DNA of 64,000 nucleotides, from contig JARUPY010000395.1 of assembly GCA_029817715.1 (NCBI GenBank), forward strand, positions 124,001 through 188,000, written 5' to 3'. A model generated the notes under the pieces. The model was not told the DNA's origin and searched no databases. It saw nothing but the letters and a program-made list of their open reading frames with translations. The position numbers and the translations under genes are program-made. Below, piece by piece: positions 47,591 through 60,175 of the stretch. The stretch is from Melastoma dodecandrum (Eukaryota > Streptophyta > Magnoliopsida > Myrtales > Melastomataceae). Every line of letters starts with the position of its first letter. Positions within the stretch are counted from its first letter, which is position 1.

Positions 47591-48740
47591 TGGTCACATG
47601 TGGATGATTTGCTTATCACAGGGGGAGATGAAACGGAGGTAAACCAGTTCAAGCTCAAGATAGCCGAAGAGTTTGAAATGTCAGATTTAATGCTCATGCA
47701 TTATTTTTTTGGGTTCAAGATACATCAAGAGGATGCCGGTGTCTTTTTTAATCAAAAAACTCATGCCACGAACTTGCTGAAAAAATTCAGAATGAATCAA
47801 GCTAAGTAAGTACTGACTCCTCTCGTTGCTAATTTAAAGTTGGTGAAGGATGATGGAAGTGATGCGGCTGATGCGACGTTGTTTAGAAGTATTATCGAAA
47901 GTTGTTGTATTTATCAACATCGAGCCCATATCTATTGTTTGCAGCCAGTTATTTGTCCAGATTTATGCAATTTCCGAGCCAAATTTATTTTTGTGCAGCG
48001 AAAAGAGTGTTGAGGCATGTCAAAGGCACGGTTGATTTTGGTATTCGGTTTGTGAAGAATAAAAGTTCAAACCTCCAATGTGTCTGCAATAGTGATTGGG
48101 CTGGAAGTATCGAGGACTCGAAAAGCAGGTCAGGTTTTACGTTCTTGTTTGGAAGTGGAATATTTGCTTGGAATTCAAAAAAGCAAGAAGTTGTAGCTCA
48201 ATCCTCCCCTAAGGCAGAGTATGTTTCAGCTGCAGCGGCTAACAATCAAGCGATTTGGTTGAGAAAAGAAGTTCTTGAGACATGGGCTGGAAACAAGTGG
48301 TTCCTACGGTGATATATGTTGACAACAAGTCTACTATTACAATAGCTCAAAATCCGGTTCAACATGGTAGGACAAAACATATTTCGGTCAAGTATCATGC
48401 GATTTGAGAAGCGGTGAAGAATGGTGAAGTTAAGCTCAAATATTGTCCATCTCGAGATCAAGTCGCAGATAGTCTGACTAAGTCTTTACCGAAAGAACAG
48501 TTCCAGTATCTCAGACAAAAACTTGGAGTGTTTCCTAAATAACCTTAAGGAGGAGTGTCAGTGGTTAAGGTTTTTAGGATTTCATTTATTTTCTAATATG
48601 TTAGTTTGCATAAGATTTGATTTAGCAAATCTCATAGTTTAAGAGATTTTAGGAAAGCTATTATTTTCAGTTTAGATTCTCTTTTAGTTTTTGGTTTTTT
48701 TTGTTTTATTTAAGAACTTCTTGTAAACGTGAGTTTGATA
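47591..48740 (+). mobile_element. Ty1/copia fragment: end of RT, RNase H, start of 3' LTR
   Basis: 5'-truncated at the RT active site (HVDDLLITGGDETEV), continuing through KIAEEFEMSDLMLMHYFFGF, then in another frame the RNase H region (KRVLRHVKGTVDFGIRF, SDWAGSIEDSKSRSGFTF, AWNSKKQEVVAQSSPKAEYV) and VDNKSTITIAQNPVQHGRTK, ending in KLGVFPK and a stop at 48541. Frame changes at about 47810-47900 and 48312 and a stop at about 48405 disable it. The polypurine tract aaggaggag (48547-48555) precedes the LTR start TGTCAGTGG (48556). The LTR looks truncated at about 48740, where it meets the CNL fragment. Confidence 0.85.
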
Positions 48741-48807
48741 AGTCTTTTGCCAACCAACAATTTTCTACAATTTTTATCCTCGAATCAAGTTTGACACACC
48801 TCTTGTA

Positions 48808-49258
48808 TGTTTTTGCAGTCCCTTTTTGTAATAAACCTTGTATGATCCTCAATTGAATTAACTCATCTTGGTCGAATATGTAATTCTTCGGGAATAACGC
48901 ACATGCTGCGAAACATCTCTTCAAGTGAATGGGAAGGTGGATGTAACTCAACTTCAATGCCGGAGGGATCTTTCCCCCCTCTCTGTCCCAAGAACTATGA
49001 GCTAACACAAGCTTCCATTTTTCATCGTCACATTCGAAACGCAGCATTCCTCCGACTGTCTTAATAGAAAGTGGTAGCCCCTTACACTTATTCGCCGATT
49101 GAATGGAGATCTCCTGAAGATGTGGGTGGCCTTCAAAGATTTGCTTACCAATGGAGTGATAGGCGAGCAGAGACAAGCACTCCTCCAACGACAAGAATTC
49201 CAACTGCGTCGGATGACGATCACCCATTAGTCTGGCAACGTCGAAGCTTCTTGAAGAA
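48808..49258 (-). pseudogene. CC-NBS-LRR (CNL) NB-ARC fragment
   Basis: Only part of an NB-ARC domain of the non-TIR class survives: RNBS-B-like SSRSFDVARLMG, the loop EECLSLLAYHS, GLPL motif (NKCKGLPLSIKTVGGML), the LKLSYIHLPIHLKRCFAACA and LFPKNYIFDQDELIQL blocks (RNBS-D), then EGLLQ-like sequence to about 48808. P-loop and LRR are absent. Read on the minus strand, opposite to the TIR-NBS-LRR gene 3 kb away, from which it differs in class. Downstream sequence to 48706 in the same frame is unrelated. Confidence 0.8.
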
Positions 49259-50100
49259 ATTACACTTCACAGTAATCAGTTTAAAATGGTTTTGAATTTA
49301 AGTTGCTTGAATATGTATAAGTTACGGACAAAAGTATAACGCATACCAATAAACGTAACGCCATCCAATAAGTATAGCAAAAGTTCTAAAAATATGATAA
49401 GTATTACTATATCATAATAACCTTAAAATGTCAACGCCTTCTCAAACTTTGCAGGAGCTTCACTTCTCGATCCTTCCTCTGTAAGCAAGGTGAAGATATT
49501 TTCATCAATATGTGGTGAATTCACTTTTTAACTCTACTACATATTCTACGGGCAATAATCCTTCCCTACAAATAGGGACCAATTTCCCATTTGTAAATCA
49601 TCCCTCCACTAGTAGTAATCAATCACTTCTTTCCATTCCCTCTCTCTCCCATTCACGGTAGAAATTGGTGGGTTAAACTAATTGTTCCAGCTCAAGACCA
49701 ACATCACACTTCGATGGTTAAGTTTTGTTAATCCTAGTTTTGATGATGAACTTAAATGACAATAAATTGTTATGGCTTCATAAATTGCGTGCTTACCTTT
49801 GGTGATGAGCTTGCGCAAAGCATTGCTGGGGCATAAACGTAAGCAGTATCTTGTTGCATTACAGTATGCTGCTATTGTCTTGATATGCTTTTTAATTATA
49901 TATTTGGAAATAAAATAATTCCTATTTGTTTTATATTCCGAATTAAATCAAATTATATTCTGAGATGTCCAAATACGTTGAATATGCCAAATCATCTAAA
50001 GGCAACTCATAATCGTAATATTTGGAGATTTGTGAACAAAATATTTTATTTTGAAAAGTTCTGATCATATATAGCAGTGTTATGCTACAAAGATACAAAT
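49259..50100. other. Intergenic region
   Basis: No gene or clear repeat recognised. 49590-49690 contains a pyrimidine-rich stretch without structure. Confidence 0.45.
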
Positions 50101-53100
50101 TGTTGAATCAATAATTTTGATTATAGTTTTATTTTAATATTTGATCTGATAGGGTCTTATTAGGTCAGTTAATTTATAAAATAAAAAAATAATAATCTCA
50201 TTTCAGATGAGACTGATTAAGGGAAGTCAGTATTTGATGACTTTCCTTCTTGGTCACTTTGACCGTTGATCAGCTGTACGCCGAGACTGACCACAATGTG
50301 CTAAAATTTTTAATTGGAAACAAAATTATTTGTTTTGACTCTCCATTAAAAATCGGATGATATTCTTACAAAAAAAAACTGTTTGAGTAGTCTGCGTGGT
50401 TGTCCAAAGCCTGTGTGATCTGAGTGAAGCTTGTAGCTGTCTGAGCTGAGTGCGGCGGAGAGCGGAAGGTACTAAGTGATCGCCCGATTCCTACTTTCGC
50501 AATTGCGTGAGGGAGTGTCAAGGGTTGGGTGCTACCTTGGTTGCCGTGAGAGGGACTGGGTGTCCTCAGTACATTCAACGAGAGGCAGGCGAATCGATTG
50601 AGGGAAGCTAAGTGAGTACCTATTCTGAATTTAGTAACCAGTTACTAACCCATCAACAAGAAGCTGCTCTTGTTTTGTCTTTTCTTTGGAAAGTCTCGAG
50701 CCTATGGAGTTCGCGCTAGAAGTCTCGTGCATGCATAGTAGAGTAGGAGTTGTGAACGCCGCCTGAATGGAAAGAGGTCTTCCTGAGCAAGGGGTGCTGT
50801 GCCGAAGCCTTGACCTCCTGATATAGAGGTATAATAGAGTAGGTTGCCTGGGAGCCGCCGGAGCAGAAAATTCCACCTTAGGCACTCGGTATGCAGTACA
50901 GTGAGCCACGACTGTGGTAACCGTGCACGTCCGAACTTTTTGTAGGACATATACCTCGACTTCCTGTGTGAGAAGTCCGTTTCCTCTGTGTGAGGAACCA
51001 ATCTTTTCTGTTGTTTTAATTTATGTTCTAAGTGATCTTCTTTTGTGTTTGTCTCTTGTGTTGAAAGACAGGTTCTCATCTTGAGAAGACACAAAAGCCG
51101 TGTGGAAATTCTCACATGTGTGATTAAGTGTTGAAGCATTCCTCTGCTGTGAACCAGAAACGGGCTGCTCTTTGAGAAGTCGTTCTGCCACTATAATGAA
51201 TAACTTTGTAAGGATTTATTTAACAAACGTTGTCTTTGTGCTTTGATAGACATGTCTATACTAAAGCGACAACGTGCTGCGTGAGAATCTGTTGAGCTAC
51301 CAAAAGCTACGTGTGAGCATCCATCTGTTGGAAACGGAAAGGCATCCACTGAGTGAGGAGCTGATCGTTGCCTCTGAAGGATCTCTAATTTATTCAAAGA
51401 TTCCTTTGAGAAACTGAAAGCCTAGTGCAATGGCATTTCGAACCCATTATATTTACATAGTGGAATCATCTCGTTGGTGGAAAGTGGACGTAGGTTTGTT
51501 ACGGCCGAACCACTATAAACAATTGTGTCTTCTTACGATCATGCTTATATCCATACGCGTATCTAACGATCAACATCGTAACGCTTACACAGTACGATTC
51601 CGCATAATCTGATAATGGGCGAAAAAGGAATAAACACTAATTCACCCCCCTCTTAGTGTCGATAAATGATCCCAAAAATTCCTCATTTGGCATTAGAGTC
51701 GGGTTGTCGGGGTCGAGTTGCCGAAGTCCAGCGGAGATTCTGTCAAAATCCTTCAGAGGTTCTGGAGAAGTATAATGAAGGTTTTGCCGAAATGCCGCCA
51801 AAGTTCTGTTGAGAAAACTGCAATCCGAGATTGCATTGGGCATAGGTCGAGGACCAGGCTACGCTTCCAAAAGTCTAACCCGGTATGGCGGAATTTAATA
51901 TTGTCGGCTTGCTGAAGAAATTAAATAACCAAAATTATAGCACGTGAAAGACGTGCATGGAGTCATATCTCCAAGGCCATGATGTATGGGAGATTATTGG
52001 CGGTAGTGTGATGACCCCCACCAGAGGAGGATGTTGCCGCACTGAGAAAATGGCGGATTAAGACAAGGAAAGCCATGTTCGCCATTAAGACTACCATAGA
52101 GGAGGAAATGCTTGAGCTATAAGGTACACCACTACGCCAAAAGATGCTTGGGACATATACTAGCAACTAGGTTTTCGAAGAAAAATGATATGAGGTTACA
52201 GTTGCTATAAAATGACTTGTTGGCAGTTAGGCAAGGAGACCTAGGAGTTAATCAGTATTTCCTATAGTAAAGTCCTTGTGCAGGGAGATTTCAGAGCTAG
52301 AGCCATAATCTAGGATTAGTGATGATAAAATGATGACGATTATCATCCATGGTTTAAGGCTAGAATATAGGGGATTTATTGTGGCTGTGCAAGCCCACGC
52401 CACTGTCCTTAGAAGATTTAGAAAATTTGCTAGCTAATCAGGAGATGTTAGCAAAACAATTGGCAGGCACAACCTTAAAAAATGAAGAAGAAGCCTTATA
52501 TGGTAATAAGGGAAGAAGCCATATTAAAAATAAGAGGGTTGAGGAGAGAAGATTGCCACAATGCAGTAGAAATGGGAGACGTGATCGGCAATTGAATAGA
52601 CAGGGTAAAGAGAACGAAACTGCAAACCAATGGTATGAGAGACTTGGGTACGTCAGCTATCACAAGTTGAGATCATGATGAACAAAGAGATGTTAAAGGG
52701 CCTTCCTCAGCTGGAGGTAAACGTTGACAACGTCTGCTCATGCTATTAGTACAGTAAAACACATCGATTACCATACGAAGAGTCCAAGTAAAGGGCCGAA
52801 GAACCACTACAGCTGATACACTCTAATATGTTTGGATCGTTGAAACACCCATCAATCAGTAAGGGTTATGCTCAAGACATTTTCCAAACATCTCTGATTA
52901 TTAAACCAGTACGGAAATCTTTTGCCCCTGTAGCGACGTATAATAGTAGGTGAAGTTAGCAAGCAATAATGTAACCACTTAGTTAAGTAGGTGACACGAG
53001 TTGATTTTCCAGTACCATAAATTAATGAAACAATAGCTGACCTAATAGTTGCTTTGCCTGCGGCAATAACCGAAATTGCATGGCAGATTCATATTAGGCA

Positions 53101-53110
53101 TAAGAAAACA
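50101..53110 (+). mobile_element. Degenerate Ty1/copia element, 5' half
   Basis: A long LTR seems to end at cctca (51681-51685), with a typical pre-terminal ttcacccccctcttag. The left border is uncertain: TGTTGAATC at 50101 and TGTTTGAG near 50380 are candidates. The primer site follows two bases later. From 51888 come gag fragments (IVGLLKKLNNQNYSTWK-like, then HDVWEIIGGS, VAALRKWRIKTRKAMFAIKT, SLCREISELE, MTIIIHGLRLEY, SLEDLENLLANQEMLAKQLA) spread over three frames. From 52580 comes the GAG-pre-integrase domain (WYERLGYVSYHKLRS, LKGLPQLEVN, LQLIHSNMFGSLKHPSISKG). Sequence then jumps to KSFAPVATY, which looks like the start of RT, so most of integrase is deleted. No right LTR was found. Nonfunctional. 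Confidence 0.75.
51688..51700 (+). other. Degenerate copia primer binding site
   Basis: tggcattagagtc differs from the initiator-Met site TGGTATCAGAGC by two transitions plus a terminal base and lies two bases after the LTR end. Confidence 0.55.
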
Positions 53111-53762
53111 TGATCCCTATATGTGCATATTAAAATGGGGCAAATTTTTACTCGAAGTAGAGCATAAACCTAAACCCGCCACTACTCTCAAGACGAGATT
53201 AACACTTTATGTTCGTATTGTAAACTAAAACTGTATTTTGAAAATTAAAACAAAAACGTATTATCATACAAAGTTCTAATATCTTGGGAGGCCATTTTGA
53301 AACACGTTTAACGCTTAATTGTTAGTTGGTAACAGTTAGGATGCCTAAATCGTTATTTTTGCAATCATTTAGTTAAGTCGTTGTTTTAGACAACGATTTT
53401 AAGTTTGTCAAAATTTTTCTAACTTTTCATGAGTCGCTCTTTTTTGTGATTCGAAACAGAGACATACGAAGACCTAAAAGAAAAACAAAAATTGTTGTTA
53501 AAGTTAATTATGATAGCAACTTTATAATACACTTTTTGCAAATTAAAAATCACGCTTTCAAATAAAATATCAAAATTTTTCTAAGCAATTTAGTAAAATG
53601 CTTTTAATTAAATTTATATCAATCATTAACTTTTTTAAAAAATGGGCAATATCTGTTGTAAATTATCTCCCTACCTACCACTCTCTAGAAGCCTCTCGTG
53701 GATCCCTTATCTGAATAGAGAGGTAAATTAAATGGTAAATAATAAAAAATCGTGACCGGGAT
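53111..53762. other. Intergenic, upstream of the O-methyltransferase
   Basis: AT-rich sequence with several taagtcgttgtttt-type words around 53350-53400. No gene recognised. Confidence 0.45.
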
Positions 53763-53770
53763 TATAAATA
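53763..53770 (+). promoter_or_regulatory. TATA box of the O-methyltransferase gene
   Basis: tataaata lies 124 bases before the ATG at 53894, leaving room for a leader of about 95 bases. The match is good and the spacing sensible. Confidence 0.6.
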
Positions 53771-53893
53771 GGGGATTAGCCTAAAGAATTAAGTGGGTCA
53801 GCGTATTTGGAGTCCAAGTCTACGTGGTGCTCTCGGTGATAATATAGAGGAAGCTTGGGCTAACAATATCATCATTCCAACTCCAAGGCAAAC

Positions 53894-55074
53894 ATGAGTT
53901 CCCCAGCCCAAGGCATTGGCCACCGTGATACGAATGAACTGCTCCGAGCACAATATAAGGTCTTTAGCCAGACGTTCGGGTTCATGAAGTCCGCGATGCT
54001 CAAGTGTGCCATCCAGTTACGGATCCCCGACCTCATCTACGAGCAAGGCCGCCCCATGACTCTCCCCGAACTGGTTCACGCCACGCGCATCAACCAAGAG
54101 AAATCCCACGGTTTGTCCCATCTCTTGCGCTTCCTCGTCCACTGTGGCTTCTTTGAGATCGTGCAGTCTGAAGGCGGAGGAGAGCCAACCTACGCCTTAA
54201 ACAGTACTTCGGAAGTCCTTCTGAGTGATAACGAGTTCAGCATGCAGCCGCGGGTGATGATGATCTTGAATCCTTCGGTCTTGACGCCATGCGACCAGTT
54301 TGCTGAGTGGCTCCAGAATGATAAGTCCACGGCTTTTGGGTATGAATTCTGGAAGGGTACCGCCCGTGACTCCTTGTGGAATGATTTGGTCAACAAGGCT
54401 ATGGCAAGCGATGCGTGGTTGGTGTCGAGCATTTTGGTGAACGGGGAAGGGAAGGAGGTCTTCGAGGGGATCAATTCCCTGGTGGACGTTGGTGGAGGGA
54501 CAGGAACCCTGGCTAGGGTGATCGCAGATGCATTCCCAGAAATAGAGTGCACAGTCCTCGATCTTCCTCATGTTATCGGCAGCCTCGAAGGTCATAACAA
54601 CGTGAGGTATGTGGCAGGGGACATGTTCCAAGAAGTCCCCCCTGCAGATGCGGTTGTACTAAAGGTGAGTCTATCGCTTTTACATGATTCCTTTTTTGAC
54701 GAAATATCAAGACGAGATTTCCTGACGATCTAAGTTTTAAACCATCGGCCGGCCGCAAAAAGTCGACACTCCATGACTGGGGAGATGACGATTGCCTGAA
54801 GATACTGAAGAGATGCAGGGAGTCGATCTCACAGCAGAACAAGAAAGGGAAGATGTTGATAATCGACGTAGTGATCGAGGACACGAGCGGGAATGGGAGC
54901 AAGGAAAAGACTGAATTGCATCTGTCCACCGATATCGCGATGATGGCTCTCTGCTCCGCAAAAGAAAGGACTGAGAAGGAATGGGCGAAGCTATTCAGCA
55001 ATGCTGGATTCAGCAGGTATGAGATCAGTCCCATTGATATTGGTTTAAAGTCGGTAATTCGGGTCTACCCGTAA
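53894..55074 (+). CDS. SAM-dependent O-methyltransferase (plant class II, ROMT/COMT-like), 360 aa
   Basis: Cytosolic methyltransferase moving a methyl from S-adenosylmethionine to a hydroxyl of a phenolic, of the trans-resveratrol di-O-methyltransferase-like group. Exon 1 (53894-54664) holds the N-terminal dimerisation domain (TNELLRAQYKVFSQTFGFMK; RIPDLIYEQGRPMTLPELV) and the SAM loop LVDVGGGTGTLARVIADAFP with CTVLDLPHVI. An intron of 98 bases (54665-54762), phase 0, splits it at the position conserved in this family (LK|). Exon 2 (54763-55074) begins STLHDWGDDDCLKILKRC, with the catalytic His of LHDW, and ends EWAKLFSNAGFSRYEISPID...VIRVYP, TAA. The usual LKW-ILHDW reads LKS-TLHDW, so Trp is replaced by Ser. 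Length is typical (350-370). No frame break, so probably functional. Which phenol is used cannot be read from sequence. Confidence 0.92.
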
Positions 55075-55289
55075 CTTCAAGTCTGCGTCCAACTTAGCAC
55101 CATGTTCATGCATTGCCTTAACAGCCCGTTTGGTTTCCGGATTTTGTACTGGAGTGGAATGGAATGAAAATAAAAATTCGATTTTGAGACAAAAGTTTTG
55201 GGGTACACGTTAATGTTCAGGAAATCAGTAACTTCTTCAAGACAAAAAAGCAATGTCGGGCCATGTATCACAACTTAAATAAATTAAAG
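55075..55289. other. Gap between O-methyltransferase and Athila element
   Basis: About 215 bases with no gene. It would include the 3' UTR of the methyltransferase. No LTR end is present, so the Athila-like element is 5'-truncated here. Confidence 0.5.
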
Positions 55290-55860
55290 TAGTTTGCTGC
55301 GAGCTGTAGGAGTGTTAGCCGAGGCAGTTCGAATGAGTTTGTTTCCGTTTTCGTTGCGGGACAAGGCTCGATCATGGCTTTCTTTTTTGCCGGAAGAGGC
55401 AATCCGATCATGGGAGGATGTTTCTAAGCTATTATTGGCCAAATACTTTTCACCTAGCCGAACTGTAAGGATCATGAATGAGATCACAACCTTCCATCAA
55501 CATTCAACCGAGTCCATGTATGAAGCTTGGGAGCGTTTCTAGGAATTGCTACTATGTCTGCATCACGAGATCCTGAAGTGGATGATTGCACAAAGCTTCT
55601 ACGTTGGCTTGGCAGATCAGCTTCAATCCACGGTGGATTCCGCAGCAGGAGGAATTTTGATGAACAAGACACCTGAGGAATCCTTGGAGTTATTTGAACA
55701 AATTGTCAACAATGGATAGCGGAAAACATCAACAAGAGGAGTCACTGGGATGAATCGATTGGAGACAATGACATCCATAAACGCCCAGCTTGAGAAACTC
55801 ACTGGGGAAGTTGCTACTCTCCGAACTACAAAACCGATATCTAATAGCATATATTATGAT
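55290..55860 (+). pseudogene. Athila-type gag fragment
   Basis: Nucleocapsid-precursor region: MSLFPFSLRDKARSWLSFLP, EEAIRSWEDVSKLLLAKYFS, MNEITTFHQHSTESMYEAWE, with a stop after AWERF and again after QIVNNG, then a coiled segment (TSINAQLEKLTGEVATLRTT). The N-terminus is missing. Confidence 0.8.
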
Positions 55861-56580
55861 AGCAGATAGATGATGACCAAGGAGAAGTGCCAGAGATTAA
55901 TTATGTAGGATCACAACTCATATGCCAACACCTACTACTCCGGATGGAGAAATCACCCAAACTTCTTATGAAGGAATAACGCAGCCCCACAGGAACCAAT
56001 TCAACCGAGGATGAACCAGCCTCCTGGTTTTATCACCACGCCACTTGCAGGTGAGAATAAACCTAACATTGTTGATTTACTAATGTGCCAGTTCGGAGGA
56101 AACCCGAAAACAACAAGAGGAGGTTCAAAAGTGTTAAGAGATGAACCTGAAGGACAATGCCACGTTCGTTAAATAGCTGAAAATGCATATTGGACAGATT
56201 GCAAGTTCAATAACAAGCAGGCCACAAGGAACTCTAACGAGCAACACCTAGGTAAATCCGAAAAGAGAGCATTGCAACGTTGTCACCCTTCGCAATGGTC
56301 GTGATTTCGAAGAAGCCTTCGAGAAGATGAAGGTGGAGAAGGAACAAGCCAGAGAGAAACGTCTCCAATCGAAAACAAGCAAAGAAGGAGGCGAGAAAAA
56401 TGATAAGCAGCCGGCCGACATCATAGTCACAAAGGTACATACCTCAACACCCCCATTCGTTCCCAAACTTCTTTTTCCGCAAAATCTTTAAAAGTCTACT
56501 GACGAGCAACAATTTAGAAAGTTTCTAGATGTTTTTAAGCAGTTGCAGATTAATATTCCCTTTACGGAAGCATTAGAGCA

Positions 56581-56991
56581 ATGCCCAAATATGCCAAATT
56601 CATGAAGGAGGTGTTGTCAAGAAAGAGAAGAATCGGTGAGCATGAGACTATTGCACTTACTGAGGAGTGTAGTGCCATCTTGCAAATGAAGCTACCACCG
56701 AAATTAAACGACCTAGGTAAGTTCACTATCCCATGTCAAACTGGCACTCAATTTCCATGTTATGCCCTCTGTGATTTAGTTGCAAGCATCAATGTGATGT
56801 CATTTTCCGTCTTTGAGAAGTTGAACATCGGGAAGGTAAAACTGACATCCTTGACTTTGCAACTAGCTGATCGGTCTTTCACTTATCCAAAGGATGTAAT
56901 TAAAAATGTGTTGGTAAAGGTCGATAAGTTTATTTTCCCAACTGACTTCATCATCGAGAAATTCCGATCATATTGGGAAGACCTTTCCTAG
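56581..56991 (+). pseudogene. Athila-type protease region
   Basis: The active-site segment reads YALCDLVASINVMSFSVFEK, where the usual CDLGASIN has Gly to Val, so catalysis is probably lost. It is followed by LTLQLADRSFTYPKDVIKNV, LVKVDKFIFPTDFII, the usual downstream block. Starts at an ATG (56581) and ends in a stop at 56991. Confidence 0.75.
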
Positions 56992-57285
56992 CCACAGGAC
57001 GAACTCTGATTGCCCTACACCCTAAACCCTTGCCATACAGAAGGGCGAGCTTGCCCTGCGTGTCCATAATCATGAGGTAGCTTTTAACATCTATAATGCC
57101 ATGAGTATGCCTAACGAGACTAATGAATGCAACTTTGTGGACGTGAATGATGAAATCTTGTATGAAGGCTTGTTTGAAACATATTTGGCTGCAACAATTG
57201 AAGAGTGGCCATAAGAGGATGCGCTAGAAGTTGTTGAATCGAAGAGTGATGAATCTGAGGCAGAGCAGACTGCATATTTCTTCAT

Positions 57286-58130
57286 ATGCCAAGGGTTGAA
57301 CCATTCGAATGCGCCATCTCTGCAGCAAAATCATCAATAGAAAAGCCACCGAAGTATGAATTTAAACCTCTATCAAAGCACCTGAGGTATTCATTCTCAG
57401 GTTCATCTAGTATTCTTCCGATTATTATTTCGGCTGTATTATCTAATAAACAGGAAGAGAGCTATTGCAAGTGCTTCGAGAACATCAAACAGCTCTAGGA
57501 TGGAGCATTGCAGATATTAATGGAATTAGCCCTGTGATATGCATGCACAAATTTAGGCTTGGAGACAACAAGAAAGCTTCGAATAAGCAACAGAGGAGGC
57601 TCAACCCGAAAATGAAAGAGGTGGTAAGAAAAGAAATAATAAAGTGGTTGGATGCATGAATCATATACCGCATCTCAGATAGTTCGTGGGTGAGTCTAGT
57701 ACAGTGCGTTACAAAGAAAGATGGCATGACAATGATGGAAAATGAAAAGAACGAGCTAATCCCAACGCGGACAATCATCGGTTGGAGAGTTTGCATGGAT
57801 TAGCAAACTAAATTGTACCACCTGCAAAGATCATTTTCCTTTACCTTTTATTGATTAGATGCTTGATCGATTGGCTGGAAAAAGATTTTATTATTTTTTT
57901 GATGGCTATTCAGGTTACAATCGAATCGCAATTGCACCGGAGGACTGGGAAAAGACAACCTTCACCTGCCCTTATGGAACTTTCGCCTTTCGTTGGATGT
58001 TGCTCGGTTTGTGTAACGCACCTACCACTTTTCAAAGGTGCATGACCACGATTTTTTCTGATATGATCGAACAAAGTATTGAGGTATTCATGGACAATTT
58101 CTCTGTTTTGGATTATCTTTCGTGAATTGT
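57286..58130 (+). pseudogene. Athila-type reverse transcriptase region, broken
   Basis: Begins with the linker (KPPKYEFKPLSKHLRYSF), then in other frames LREHQTALGWSIADINGISP, MHKFRLGD, RRLNPKMKEVVRKEIIKWLD, WVSLVQCVTKKDGMT and FDGYSGYNRIAIAPEDWEKT, CPYGTFAFRWMLLGLCNAPT. The active site reads VFMDNFSV in place of xxMDD, so the second Asp is Asn. At least four frame changes or stops. Confidence 0.85.
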
Positions 58131-58186
58131 CGTGATAATTTATCTGCAGTGCTTACGCGATGCGAAGAAACTAATCTCGTTCTCAA

Positions 58187-60175
58187 TTGGGAGAAATGTC
58201 ACTTATGGTTCGTGAAGGAATTGTTTTAGGCCACCGAATTTTAGAACGTGGAATTGAAGTCAATAAGGCTAAGGTGGAAACAATTGAACGCTTGCCACCG
58301 CCTTCATCTGTGAAGGGAGTGTGGAGTTTTCTTGGCCACACAGGTTTCTATAGAAGGTTCATCAAGGATTTCTCCAAGCTTTGCAACCTATTGGAGAAGA
58401 ATACCACATTCGTCTTGGATGGCAAATGCATGGAGGCATTCCTCGAGCTCAAAAAGAGATTAGTTTCTGCACCAATTATTGTTGCACCAAATTGGTCAAT
58501 GCCTTTTGAGGTAGTGTGATGCAAGTGACTTTGCCGTGGGAGTTGTGCTTGGTCAGAAGAAAGATAAGGTATTCCATGCAATTTATTATTCCAGTAAAAC
58601 TTGGATAGTGTTCAGGTAAACTACACAACCATGGAGAAAGAAATGTTAGCTATAGTTCATGCTTTTGATAAATCCATATCTTATTTTATCGGATCGAAAG
58701 TCATTGTACACACTAACCATGCAACAATAAGATACTTAATTTCAAAGGCTGATGCAAAACCGTGACTAATCCGATGGGTTTTATTACTTCAAGAATTCGA
58801 TTTTGAGATAGGAGAGGACAATCAAGTGGCAGACCATTTATCAAGGCTGGAAAACGATAACACGATCCCTGACGGAACACTTATAAATTATGTGTTTCCC
58901 GACGAACAACTGTTTGGCGTGGATGTCAGCACACCATGGTATGCTGATTACGTGAACTACATTATGGCTAATATCCTACCAACATAGGAAGAGGTTTTTA
59001 CATGATGTTAGATATTACTTTTGGGATGAACCTCTTTAATTCAAGAGTGTGCAGATCAGATCATTCGAAGATGTGTGCCATAGGAAGAAATGAAGCATAT
59101 CTTGGAACAATGTCATGCATTGCCTTATGGTGGACACCATGATTGCCACAAAACTATGGTGAAGGTTCTTCAATCTAGTTTCTTCTAGCCTTCATTATTT
59201 AAGAATGCACACCAATTTGTTGCTCATTGTGATCGCTGTCAACATTTTGGTAATATATCTCGCTGTGATGAAATGCCTTTGGAAAACATTTTAGAGGTTG
59301 ATATTTTTGACGTATGGGGGATTGATTTCATGGGACCATTCATTGAATCATTTAGAAACCGATATATTCTTCTAACTGTGGATTATGTGTCTAAATGGAT
59401 AGAAGCTATTGCTTGCCTACTAATAATGTAAGTGGAGTTTTGAACTTTCTAAAGAAGATATTCACACAATTCGGAACACCATGCGCAATAATAAGTGACG
59501 GAGGTTCACACTTCTATAATTCCAAATTTAATGCCCTCATGAAGAAATATGTGCGTTAATCACAAGGTAGCCTTTGTTTATCATCCTCAGACAAGTGGTC
59601 AAGTTGAGATATCCCACAGAGAAATTAAAAGGATCTCGGAAAAGACTGTCAGCCCAAATCGAAAAGATTGGTCGAAAAAATTGGACGACGCCTTATGGGC
59701 TTATAGGACGACATACAAAACACCAATTGGGACTTCACTGTACAAATTGATCTACGGGAAAGCTTGCCACTTACCTGTTGAACTGGAGTACAAAGCATTT
59801 TGAGCTATTATGAAGCTTAATATGGATCTTGAAATTGCAGGTGAACAACGATTACTTCAACTCGATGAACTCAAAGAACTCCGACCGGATGCATACGAGA
59901 GTTCCAGGATCTTTAAAGACAAAACGAAGCAATGGCATGACCGACGCATCAAGCATCGACAGTTCAATCCGGGCCAGCTCATTTTACTTTTTAATTCACG
60001 TTTAAAATTGTTTCCTGGCAAGTTGAAATCTCGTTGGTCAGGGTTGTTTAAGATTACCCATGTGTTTCCGTATGGAGCTGTTGAATTGGAGAGGTTGAAT
60101 GATCAAGGTAAGTTCAAAGTGAATACAAGCAAAGTGAAGCATTATTTGGGAGAAATGTCGATCAAAGCCAAATGA
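58187..60175 (+). pseudogene. Athila-type RNase H and integrase region, broken
   Basis: The RT thumb (HRILERGIEVNKAKVETIER, FLGHTGFYRRFIKDFSKLCN) is followed by RNase H ([58 protein letters not shown]) and integrase. The zinc part is HALPYGGHHD ... CDRCQHFGN. The catalytic core keeps WGIDFMGPF (Asp), IISDGGSHFYNSKF (Asp) and [17 protein letters not shown] (Glu). The C-terminal part is intact in its last 121 residues (RIKHRQFNPGQLILLFNSRL...VNTSKVKHYLGEM), which ends at 60175. Several stops and a frame change (59548) disable it. Confidence 0.85.
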
